A DNA stretch of 6,886 bases from Chloroflexota bacterium (GCA_015222405.1 JADFVG010000017.1:1-6886), one strand, 5' to 3'. Positions 1 through 6,233 are shown, counted from the stretch's first letter. Program-made: numbers and translations. Notes: generated from the sequence alone by a model not told the origin.

Positions 1-881
1 AGGGCCTCAGCTTCAGGCCACACGCCCGCCAACGGGATTGGCATAAAGAAGAGACAGCCCTGACACCTATCCCAGCCTGCGTCATCGGCCTGGGATGGGA
101 GCCAGTACCAGGTGGCAGCCAGCCCTTCATAGCCCATATCCCACATGACTTCGGTCGCTTCAACACCAGTAGTTAGAAACAGGTCGGGGTCCTTGGACAT
201 GACCCTGGTTACTACCGGAAAGTATTCCGTCATCCCGGTGGGGGTGTACTCCCCGGCTACAACTTCAAGACCATAGTGGTCGGCACAGGCTTCAATGGCA
301 TCACCGAGTGAGTAGCCGGTGTTATCATCAGGGGCAACAAAGGCAACACGCTTCACCTCGGGGTGCTCTTTGCTCAACCAGTCAAAAAAGGGTGCCATGT
401 TGACCACCCAGGTGGCAGCGATCTGGAAGAACAGGGGCCTATCCAGCGCGAAGTGCTCGGGATTAGCACCGGCGACATCGAGTATTATACCTTTTTCTTG
501 GCATATAGGCTGGGCGGCTAACGCTGGATCGGCAGTAGCCTGGTGCATGAAGTCCACATGGTGCTCAAAGATGAACTTGGTGGTTGCAGCCGCCCCTCCG
601 GCGACAGTCCCCACGTTATCTTCGAAGACGAGTTTCCAGCGGTACTCCTCTCCAGCCACGGTGAACTGGCCGATCTTCTCAACAGCCATGCTAAATGCGT
701 ATTTCGCCGGTACCCCGACAACGGCCCCATAACCGCCGGTCATCGGTATCCCGACGCCCATTTTGAGTTCCGTTACACCTTCTTCCTCCTCTTCTCCTTC
801 CCCGCCACAAGCGGCGCCAATGACCAGCGCCAGAGCCAAGACTGCAATCGCTACGTAAGATAGCCATCTCTTCATCTTCAT
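1..881 (-). CDS. ABC transporter substrate-binding lipoprotein, LivJ/Peripla_BP_6 type (3' end cut by window edge)
   Basis: Translation of the minus strand gives 293 residues without a stop before the window edge. It starts MKMKRWLSYV, continues with a hydrophobic stretch (about residues 7-22) and reaches a lipobox ending IGAAC with the lipid-anchoring cysteine at C25. A Gly/Glu-rich linker follows (residues 26-35). The mature part opens KMGVGIPMTGGYG (residues 40-52), the first strand and substrate loop typical of type 1 periplasmic binding proteins of the branched-chain amino acid family. Further segments fit that fold: FEDNVGTVAGG (86-96) and VKRVAFVAPDDNTGYSLGD (176-194). Family members usually have about 400 residues, so roughly a quarter is missing. 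The protein should sit outside the membrane and deliver a small ligand to a Liv-type permease that is not in this window. Amino acids, amides and aromatic acids are all known ligands of the family; none can be chosen here. It lies 112 bases after the oxidoreductase gene on the same strand and is probably its operon partner. Confidence 0.9.
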   Translation of the reverse strand, partial: MKMKRWLSYVAIAVLALALVIGAACGGEGEEEEEGVTELKMGVGIPMTGGYGAVVGVPAKYAFSMAVEKIGQFTVAGEEYRWKLVFEDNVGTVAGGAAATTKFIFEHHVDFMHQATADPALAAQPICQEKGIILDVAGANPEHFALDRPLFFQIAATWVVNMAPFFDWLSKEHPEVKRVAFVAPDDNTGYSLGDAIEACADHYGLEVVAGEYTPTGMTEYFPVVTRVMSKDPDLFLTTGVEATEVMWDMGYEGLAATWYWLPSQADDAGWDRCQGCLFFMPIPLAGVWPEAEA

Positions 882-887
882 CCTCAT

Positions 888-893
888 CCTCCT
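888..893 (-). promoter_or_regulatory. Shine-Dalgarno AGGAGG that decides the start of the binding-protein gene
   Basis: Three in-frame ATG codons lie close together (first bases at 887, 881 and 875). AGGAGG reads on the minus strand from 893 to 888. It is 6 bases from the ATG at 881, touches the one at 887 and is 12 bases from the one at 875, so 881 is the best start. A further ATG at 897 is in another frame and upstream of this site. Confidence 0.7.
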
Positions 894-993
894 TCATCTT
901 TTCTTAAATTGGTAAGCTTCTAAAATCAGCTTCATAAACTGCTGCCTCGGCGGTGTATTCCTTTCTTTCTTAGATTGATATGTTTGCGCCTCC

Positions 994-2700
994 TTACTTG
1001 CGAGGTATCGCTGATATCTTCCCCTTCTCCGGTATGTACCACGGCGATGGGTACCACCAGTCCCCAGGCTCAACCAGGCCGTCCTCAATCAGGATGTGCA
1101 TCAGGTTGTAGGGGATGGCCATCAATGCCAGCCCTCCAGGATGACCGGATGTCTGGTGGCAGAAGTAAAGCCCATCGATGGGAGAGCGGTATCGAGAATA
1201 CTCAGGTAGGGGACGGTTGGTCCACAACTGATCCTTACACATGCGGGTGGCATACCATCCGCCACCGATGAGCCCTACATTGCGATGCTCGGACTCCCAG
1301 GGGGGATTTGACCACATTTGGACAAGATCGTCCTCAGCGTTCTCTGCCACCTGGCTGTAGGCCTTGAGCATATAAGCGTCCCACTTATCCTTCTCCTTGG
1401 CCAGCGCATCCGGTCCCTCCACGTGGTACTCCGGTGGGGGAACGATGACGTAGAAAGGAGAGACCAAATAGCGGTCGGGGATGCGGCAGGCGTCAGGGAT
1501 ATTCCTCTTGCTCCCGCACGATATCCATAGCACTTTCTCTGGTGGCATGGAGGGGCTTCCCTTGCGCGCATTGATATCCATTATGTGCTCATAATAAAGC
1601 TCCCGAGAGTCGCAGGGGTACACTACACCGTCCGCAATCGCGTTCTCCAGGCCCTTGAACTTAGAGCGGAAGCGAGGCGGCTCACGGAAAAGGAAGTGGG
1701 AAACGTAGATGCTGGAGCCTTTGAGGCTGATGTCCTTTATCCGCTGCAAGAAAGAGACATCCATGTGTTGAGGCCCGATCAGCTTGAGGAAGGTCTGCTG
1801 AATGTCCATGGCGCTGACCACCGCCTTGTTGGCCCAGATGGTCTTTTCCCCCCAGGCGGCGGTATCCCTGAGGCGGACTCCCACTGCCCGTCCCTCGCGG
1901 ATGATGATCTCATCCACGGGACAAATGGTACGTATCACCGCCCCGTGGGCCATGGCGCAGCGGATAATGGAGTGGAAATAGCCATGCATGCCGCCGCGGG
2001 GTGGTGTCACTCCGACGTAGGCAAAGGCCAGAGCTCCGCCGACGGCGGGAACAGCCACCCCCTCCCACTCAGGGCTGGCCCCTGAGTACCAGGCTACCAT
2101 GGCCATTTGTACCTTATATGACTCGGTCTCGATATATTCATCCATGAGCTCCCACATGGTCATATCAAGCAGCTCTTCAGTCCACACGTCTGGAGCGTAC
2201 TGCTTATAGACCTGCATGTAGGGGATATTTTCCGCTGTTATCTCCACTTCAGGGGGGTGAGGAGGGCACCAGTAGATGGCGCGCAATAGCTCCCTGGCAA
2301 ATGGAGGCTCACCGGCCATGCCGGTTATCTTGGCCCAGCCGAAGACGTCCTTGTCGACTAGTGGCACCACTCCCTCGGTGGTCAGATTGGCCGCCCCCGC
2401 CACTGGCTCCATGTCTGGCCTGGCCATCTGGACCGTAGAGGGTCTCCAGTCCATGCGGAAGCCATGCTTCCACAGCTCAAGTTGCTCGAAGCCGGGGGCT
2501 GCTCCGGCATACATGTAGGTAGTATGGGGATCGATGCGCACCCCAGGTATGGGCTCGGTGTTCTCACATGCTCCCCCAGATTCTGGTCTCTCCTCCAGGA
2601 CGCAGACGCTCTGTCCACTCTTGGCCAGATATGCTGCTAGTGCCGTGCCGTTGGGGCCCCCACCTACGATGACAAAATCATACCTTTCCTCCCTGTTCAT
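994..2700 (-). CDS. FAD-dependent oxidoreductase, phytoene desaturase-like (COG1233 / CrtI superfamily)
   Basis: The 568-residue product begins with a dinucleotide-binding fold: VIVGGGPNG at residues 10-18 (G13, G15, G18), an acidic residue closing the second strand (E36 in VLEER) and SGGAC at 41-45, which holds FAD. The middle has the pattern of the CrtI/COG1233 group: GGMHGYF (236-242), an antiparallel segment with PVDEIIIREGRAVGVRL (261-277) and VVSAMDIQQT (294-303). The C-terminus carries the family's second FAD motif, IDGLYFCHQTSGHPGG (508-523). Relatives desaturate, saturate or isomerise carotenoids, retinoids and other hydrophobic substrates. No carotenoid gene is nearby, so the substrate is open and carotenoid synthesis should not be assumed. 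It has no signal peptide and is probably cytoplasmic or membrane-associated. AGGAGG at 2706-2711 lies 5 bases before the ATG. The gene follows the GRAM gene by 66 bases and precedes the binding protein. The family is secure, the reaction is not. Confidence 0.9.
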   Translation of the reverse strand: MNREERYDFVIVGGGPNGTALAAYLAKSGQSVCVLEERPESGGACENTEPIPGVRIDPHTTYMYAGAAPGFEQLELWKHGFRMDWRPSTVQMARPDMEPVAGAANLTTEGVVPLVDKDVFGWAKITGMAGEPPFARELLRAIYWCPPHPPEVEITAENIPYMQVYKQYAPDVWTEELLDMTMWELMDEYIETESYKVQMAMVAWYSGASPEWEGVAVPAVGGALAFAYVGVTPPRGGMHGYFHSIIRCAMAHGAVIRTICPVDEIIIREGRAVGVRLRDTAAWGEKTIWANKAVVSAMDIQQTFLKLIGPQHMDVSFLQRIKDISLKGSSIYVSHFLFREPPRFRSKFKGLENAIADGVVYPCDSRELYYEHIMDINARKGSPSMPPEKVLWISCGSKRNIPDACRIPDRYLVSPFYVIVPPPEYHVEGPDALAKEKDKWDAYMLKAYSQVAENAEDDLVQMWSNPPWESEHRNVGLIGGGWYATRMCKDQLWTNRPLPEYSRYRSPIDGLYFCHQTSGHPGGLALMAIPYNLMHILIEDGLVEPGDWWYPSPWYIPEKGKISAIPRK

Positions 2701-2766
2701 ATCTGCCTCCTTCCAAAAACTGGCGGTGTTATTCTATAAAACGATCGCCAAGATGTGCCACTACAT

Positions 2767-3078
2767 CTAGGACAAATACTTTTGAATCAGACCTATCAAC
2801 CGATCTCTACCCCGAACGACAAACTTGTATTCGACACCAAGTTTTGTCCGAATCAGCATCCCGTTTGGGACGATGCGCATGGTCTTCCTCTTACCAACTT
2901 CCACAATCTCGGCAAACGGAATCTCCTCGGTTTGCCTTTGTATGTTTAGAATGGTTGGTTCAAATAGTACCCTCCTATTAGTAATTTTCAAACGTCCCTC
3001 TACAAGTTCAATACCGCGAAATAAACTCGCGCGAATGTCTACAAGTTGCTCCTCTCCTGCTTTTAGTTCAAAAACCAT
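2767..3078 (-). CDS. small GRAM/PH-like domain protein
   Basis: This is a 103-residue protein consisting almost entirely of one domain. GEEQLVDIRASLF (8-20) leads into GRLKITNRRVLFEP (28-41), the signature strand pair of GRAM domains. Then come IPFAEIVEVGKRK (53-65), a strand with an NG turn (MRIVPNGMLIRT, 67-78), a final strand EYKFVV (83-88) and a C-terminal helix RDRLIGLIQKYL (91-102). GRAM and bacterial PH-like domains often bind lipids or proteins; no catalytic role is expected. There is no signal peptide or membrane segment. The ribosome site AGAGGAG (3086-3092) is 7 bases before the ATG. The gene lies 57 bases after the NHL gene and 66 before the oxidoreductase, all on one strand. It is more AT-rich than both: a hand count over 2821-3060 gives 107 G+C in 240 bases (45%), against about 57-58% in lines sampled from the two neighbours. 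That may mean separate acquisition or just a less constrained small gene. Domain call fairly sure, role unknown. Confidence 0.78.
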   Translation of the reverse strand: MVFELKAGEEQLVDIRASLFRGIELVEGRLKITNRRVLFEPTILNIQRQTEEIPFAEIVEVGKRKTMRIVPNGMLIRTKLGVEYKFVVRGRDRLIGLIQKYLS

Positions 3079-3135
3079 TTGATAGCTCCTCTGACATCTC
3101 CCCCAACGTTTCCCGGCTTTGCGAAGTCATGAAAG

Positions 3136-5244
3136 TTATTTGATTCGGCCGTCTGAGGCCGTTATCCTTCGTATACGATGGTTCCACGAATCAGCAATGT
3201 ACAGATTGCCTGCCCTATCCACTGCTATCCCGCTGGGTCGATTCAACTTGGCTCTAGCTGGCGGCCCAGCGTCCCCCTCGTAACCTGCGCTGCCTTGCCC
3301 GGCAATGCTCACTATTGTCCCATCCGACCTGACCTTGCGCAGGCGGTTACCACTCCTGTCCGCTATCCATATGCTGCCGTCCTCTGCCACCGCTATGCCA
3401 TAGGGGTGATACAACCTAGCCCTTTCGGCTGGCCCTCCATCGCCACCGAAACCTGGCTGCTTGGTGCCAGCCACCGTCGTGATCACCCCCGTCGGGTCTA
3501 CTCTACGGATACAGTTGTTCCACGAGTCAGCGATTAGCAAATTGCCTTTGCTATCTATGGCCAAGCCACAGGGATGATTGAGCCTGGCCTTTAAAGCCGG
3601 GCCTCCATCGCCGCTGAATCCCGCCAGCCCGTTGCCCGCTACAGTGTCGATGATCCCATTAGGTTCCACCTTACGGACGCGGTTATTGGCACTATCAGCG
3701 ATAAACAGGTTGCCCGCCTCATCAACCGCAACGGCATACGGCCACCATAGGAGAGCATCTGTGGCAGACCCCCTATCACCTTCAAAGCCAGCCACCCCCC
3801 TCCCCGCTATGACGCTGATGGCCCCGCTCTGATCCATTTTGTACACACAATTATTGCGTTTATCTACGACAAACAGGTCGCCATTTCCATCAACAGCTAC
3901 GCCCACTGGATCAAACAAATCGCCAATAACACTAAGGCTACCATTTTGGGGTACGGAGGGGCGACGAAACATAAGATTCGATCTGCGCTTAGCGCCCGTT
4001 AATGTGCTGATGATCCCATCACCGTCGACCTTACGAACGCTCTGGTTCCGGGTATCTGCTATGAAAAGATTGCCCTGACGATCAATAGCGACATCAAGAG
4101 GGCAATATAAGGTAGCCTGGAGGGCAGGGCCCTGGTCACCGCCATGCCTCGGCTTTCCTGTTCCGGCTACGGTGGTGATGATGCCCTCTCTATCTACCTT
4201 GCGAATACGGTAATCCCGAACGTCGGCGATAAATAGCTCGCCCTCGGCATTCGTCGCCACATCGCAAGGCATGACGAGGCGGCTGGCCCTGGCTGGTTCT
4301 CCGTCCTGGCTAACGCCATCCTTAATCCCCACAACGGTAACAATCACACCATTCGTATCCACCATGCGAACTCGACGGTTGAAGGAATCGGCAATGAAGA
4401 GGTTCCCGTGAAGATCAACAGCAATGCCCAGGGGCCAACGCAGAGCCGCCTCGGTTGCCGGACCGCCGTCGCCATTGAAATCGAACGCTCCACTACCGGC
4501 AAAGGTAGTGATAATTCCGTCGCGGTCTACTTTTCTTATCCTATTGTTCCCGCGGTCGCTGATGTACAGATTGCCCTTGTTGTCCACGGCCAGTCCACTG
4601 GGGAAAAAGAGACTGGCCTCAGTAGCTGGTCCTCCGTCACCCCCGAAGTCACGCTCCCCTGTGCCGGCCACCGTGGTTATGATGCCATCCCTATCTATCT
4701 TGCGCACTCTATTGTTGTATGCATCAGCAACAAAGAGATTACCCTTTCCATCGACGGCAACAGCGCGAGGCTTGTGTAGCTTTGCCCTAAACGCTGGCCC
4801 ACCATCGCCTGCAAAACCGTAGCGCCCTTGCCCACAGACGGTGGTGGTGACCCCCGTTTTGTCTATTTTGTAGATGCAGTTGTTAGCCCTGTTACAGATA
4901 AAGATGTTGCCCCACCGATCAACAACAACCGCCTCGGGCCAGCAACGGCCTGCTCCAGTAGCTTCACCTTCCTCAACAGAAGACATCAGCGCATCCGCCT
5001 GGAAAGCAGTGCTTATGATGCCGTTCCCATCTACCATACGCACACGGCTATCGTAGGTATCAGCGATAAATACGTTACCTTGCCCATCAACAGCAACGCC
5101 GTTGGGCCACTCCAAGCTAGCATTAATAGCTGGGCTACCATCACCACCACCACCAGCCACCGTAGTGATCATGACAGTGCGGTCGATCTCAGCTACGGTA
5201 CCGGGACTGGAACGGCCCCACCCGAGCCTACCTAGAATCCCCAT
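3136..5244 (-). CDS. NHL-repeat beta-propeller protein, twelve repeats, no visible signal peptide
   Basis: The 702-residue product is a 25-residue N-terminal leader followed by twelve NHL repeats to the C-terminus. The core pattern is ITTVAGTG, then F-GDGGPA, then P-G-AVD--GNLFIAD, then NNRVRKVD--GI. Repeats begin at about residues 26, 77, 133, 189, 245, 301, 356, 412, 476, 532, 588 and 644; nine are 55-56 residues long. Repeat 1 is short (51) and repeat 8 long (64). Repeats 2 and 8 lack the GDGGPA loop. NHL repeats form propeller blades, usually six per ring, so two six-bladed propellers are likely. Such domains bind proteins, RNA or ligands, and no enzyme motif is seen. The leader (MGILGRLGWGRSS...) is not a signal peptide or lipobox, so export is not supported. 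The start is well set: GGAGGAGGAA lies 7 bases upstream, with an in-frame TGA further up and no start codon between. It is the first gene of the minus-strand unit. Confidence 0.9.
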   Translation of the reverse strand: MGILGRLGWGRSSPGTVAEIDRTVMITTVAGGGGDGSPAINASLEWPNGVAVDGQGNVFIADTYDSRVRMVDGNGIISTAFQADALMSSVEEGEATGAGRCWPEAVVVDRWGNIFICNRANNCIYKIDKTGVTTTVCGQGRYGFAGDGGPAFRAKLHKPRAVAVDGKGNLFVADAYNNRVRKIDRDGIITTVAGTGERDFGGDGGPATEASLFFPSGLAVDNKGNLYISDRGNNRIRKVDRDGIITTFAGSGAFDFNGDGGPATEAALRWPLGIAVDLHGNLFIADSFNRRVRMVDTNGVIVTVVGIKDGVSQDGEPARASRLVMPCDVATNAEGELFIADVRDYRIRKVDREGIITTVAGTGKPRHGGDQGPALQATLYCPLDVAIDRQGNLFIADTRNQSVRKVDGDGIISTLTGAKRRSNLMFRRPSVPQNGSLSVIGDLFDPVGVAVDGNGDLFVVDKRNNCVYKMDQSGAISVIAGRGVAGFEGDRGSATDALLWWPYAVAVDEAGNLFIADSANNRVRKVEPNGIIDTVAGNGLAGFSGDGGPALKARLNHPCGLAIDSKGNLLIADSWNNCIRRVDPTGVITTVAGTKQPGFGGDGGPAERARLYHPYGIAVAEDGSIWIADRSGNRLRKVRSDGTIVSIAGQGSAGYEGDAGPPARAKLNRPSGIAVDRAGNLYIADSWNHRIRRITASDGRIK
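3139..5169 (-). repeat. tandem coding repeat array: 12 NHL units of about 168 bp, arranged as two blocks of six
   Basis: The array encodes the twelve NHL blades. Seen on the minus strand, units 1-6 run from about 5169 to 4180 and units 7-12 from about 4179 to 3139. The DNA copies are diverged, so the periodicity is clear in protein but only partial in bases, for example in the recurrent segments that encode GDGGPA and GNLFIAD. Paired features between units 1/7, 2/8, 3/9, 4/10, 5/11 and 6/12 suggest block duplication. Confidence 0.8.
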
Positions 5245-5327
5245 CTTGGTTCCTCCTCCCTGGTGGCCGTTTTTCCCATTTCAACTCGCAATGAGTCAAT
5301 CATCATCCTTCACCGCTCTTGCCCCCG

Positions 5328-5356
5328 ATAATATGCCCGCTGCACCTGCCTGTCAA
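5328..5356 (-). promoter_or_regulatory. sigma70-type promoter for the NHL-GRAM-oxidoreductase-binding protein unit
   Basis: Read on the minus strand, a perfect -35 box TTGACA (5356-5351) is followed after exactly 17 bases by TATTAT (5333-5328), one mismatch from the -10 consensus. Transcription would start near 5321, giving a leader of about 77 bases before the NHL ATG at 5244. This is the best promoter match noticed in the window. Confidence 0.7.
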
Positions 5357-5375
5357 GCCAGCCAGCCAGCTAGCT
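5356..5375. repeat. short tandem tetranucleotide repeat next to the minus-strand -35 box
   Basis: Five AGCY units in a row, (AGCC)3 then (AGCT)2, lie directly upstream of, and overlap by one base, the -35 box of the NHL promoter. The last two units form the 8-base palindrome AGCTAGCT. The array is short; any effect on promoter strength is speculation. Confidence 0.55.
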
Positions 5376-5442
5376 ATCCGGTGACATTGTAGCGATTTGT
5401 ACAACGAAGCAGGAAAGCACGATGGATCGCCACCAGGAGAGA

Positions 5443-5471
5443 TTGACACATATGTAGTTGTTTGCTACGCT
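5443..5471 (+). promoter_or_regulatory. sigma70-type promoter with extended -10 for the transporter unit
   Basis: TTGACA (5443-5448) is followed after 17 bases by TACGCT (5466-5471), which keeps the key T, A and final T of the -10 box. The TG at 5463-5464 makes it an extended -10 (TGCTACGCT), which can offset the weak core. The start point would be near 5478, leaving about 68 bases of leader before the permease GTG. Confidence 0.6.
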
Positions 5472-5514
5472 GCTATTTGAGCGGCCGTCTTTGCAAATAA
5501 GCACTCCAAAACAA

Positions 5515-5533
5515 AGAGGAAACCCTCTGGGAG
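5515..5533 (+). promoter_or_regulatory. leader hairpin and weakly placed Shine-Dalgarno before the permease
   Basis: AGAGG (5515-5519) and CCTCT (5524-5528) can pair over a 4-base loop, and GGGAG (5529-5533) follows at once. GGGAG is the only plausible ribosome site for the GTG at 5546, but it is 12 bases away, longer than ideal. An in-frame TAA at 5534 excludes an upstream start. Weak initiation, or help from a folded leader, is possible. The stem is short, so control by it is only a suggestion. Confidence 0.4.
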
Positions 5534-5545
5534 TAAGTATCGGAA

Positions 5546-6229
5546 GTGCTAGAGGCGATACGAGAGGCCTGGGAATATGTAACCCGACACCCGGACAAGC
5601 TGGCAGAGTGGACGGTTGAACATCTGTGGATAGTTTTTGTTGCTGGTGGGATAGCAGTTGTTCTCGGTGTAGCTCTGGGGATCTATATCAGTGGTAAACG
5701 TAGAGAGGGAATAGCAGATGTAGTTCTTTACCTTGCTGAGATAATGATGACTGTTCCCAGTCTGGCCCTGTTTGGCCTGTTGATGGTCCTCCTTAGTAAA
5801 ATGGAATTGACTTCTATCGGTTTCCTCCCCGCTGTCATTGCCCTGATTATTTACGGACAGCTGCCCATTCTGCGCAATACCTATGTAGCGATTCGAGGGG
5901 TTGATCCCGCGCTGATTGAGGCGGGCAGGGCGATGGGAATGACTGAAAGACAAACCCTTTTTAAGATTACGCTCCCCCTCGCTGTTCCTGTAATTATGGC
6001 TGGCTTGAGGAATAGTCTCGTGCTACTCATCGGAATTGCAGTGATAGCAGCTTTTATTGGCGCAGGAGGACTTGGAGTACCCATATTCCGGGGAATAAGA
6101 AATAATCGGATGGACCTAATCATCGTGGGGGGAGTGTCAGCCGCTATCTTGGCCCTAGCGATCGATGGCCTCATGGGGTTGGTGGAGCGAAAGGTTACTC
6201 CAAAAGGGTTGAGGTTGAGGAGGGGGTGA
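5546..6229 (+). CDS. osmoprotectant-type ABC transporter permease (OpuB/OpuC/ProW family)
   Basis: The 227-residue inner-membrane protein has the length of OpuBB/OpuCB permeases. Hydrophobic segments lie at about residues 28-49, 59-84, 91-109, 145-180 (probably two crossings) and 190-213. The cytoplasmic EAA loop that docks the ATPase is clear: EAGRAMGMTERQTLFKITLP at 125-144, with E125, A126, G131, L143 and P144. It is preceded by PILRNTYVAIRGVDPALI (107-124), very typical of the Opu family, as is IGAGGLG (171-177). Members import glycine betaine, carnitine, choline or similar compounds, usually to balance osmotic stress. The substrate depends on the binding protein, which is not in the window. 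The start is GTG; no other start codon is available upstream before an in-frame stop. The ATPase gene begins 4 bases after the stop, so the two are translationally close. Which Opu paralogue this is cannot be told, so no symbol is given. Confidence 0.92.
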   Translation: MLEAIREAWEYVTRHPDKLAEWTVEHLWIVFVAGGIAVVLGVALGIYISGKRREGIADVVLYLAEIMMTVPSLALFGLLMVLLSKMELTSIGFLPAVIALIIYGQLPILRNTYVAIRGVDPALIEAGRAMGMTERQTLFKITLPLAVPVIMAGLRNSLVLLIGIAVIAAFIGAGGLGVPIFRGIRNNRMDLIIVGGVSAAILALAIDGLMGLVERKVTPKGLRLRRG

Positions 6230-6233
6230 GAGG

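Larger units (their letters stand above)
5245..5545. other. divergent intergenic control region
   Basis: These 301 bases separate the minus-strand NHL unit from the plus-strand transporter unit and carry no credible gene. They hold the NHL ribosome site (GGAGGAGG, about 5252-5259), a minus-strand promoter (5328-5356), a tetranucleotide repeat (5356-5375), an 8-base palindrome TTGTACAA (5397-5404), a plus-strand promoter (5443-5471) and a short leader hairpin before the permease (5515-5528). The two -35 boxes are 86 bases apart, so the promoters do not overlap, but a regulator bound between them could act on both. No operator of a known family was recognised. Confidence 0.7.

Noticed and set aside
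691..897. Minus-strand frame starting MKEDEDEDEE, overlapping the start of the binding-protein gene
   Set aside because: It begins upstream of the AGGAGG site and runs in another frame through the lipoprotein sequence, giving an Arg/Gly-rich product of no known type. The overlapping frame has a signal peptide, lipobox and family motifs.
899..935. Small dyad AAGCT/AGCTT in the gap before the binding-protein gene
   Set aside because: Five base pairs in AT-rich sequence with no T tract; not a terminator or recognisable operator.
1585..2085. 166-codon open frame on the plus strand inside the oxidoreductase gene, and similar plus-strand frames at 319-732, 4408-4779, 4424-4822 and 4828-5235
   Set aside because: All lie antisense to genes with clear family motifs, have low-complexity or unrecognisable products, and lack consistent ribosome sites. 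They are by-products of the GC-rich coding strand opposite.
2730..2745. TATAGAAT-like -10 element on the minus strand before the oxidoreductase gene
   Set aside because: No acceptable -35 box is found at 16-18 bases upstream, so a separate promoter is not supported.
2712..2750. Possible terminator on the minus strand between the GRAM and oxidoreductase genes: stem TGGCG/CGCCA followed by GTTTTT
   Set aside because: The stem is only 5 base pairs with a loop of 20 bases and a short T run, too weak for a normal intrinsic terminator. Partial attenuation cannot be excluded.
3139..5169. Periodic DNA considered as a CRISPR array or satellite repeat
   Set aside because: The period is about 168 bases, in one open frame, and is explained by NHL protein blades; there are no short identical repeats with unique spacers.
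5422..5457. Eleven-codon open frame upstream of the transporter unit, as a possible leader peptide
   Set aside because: It overlaps the -35 box and lies before the predicted transcription start, so it would not be on the transporter mRNA.
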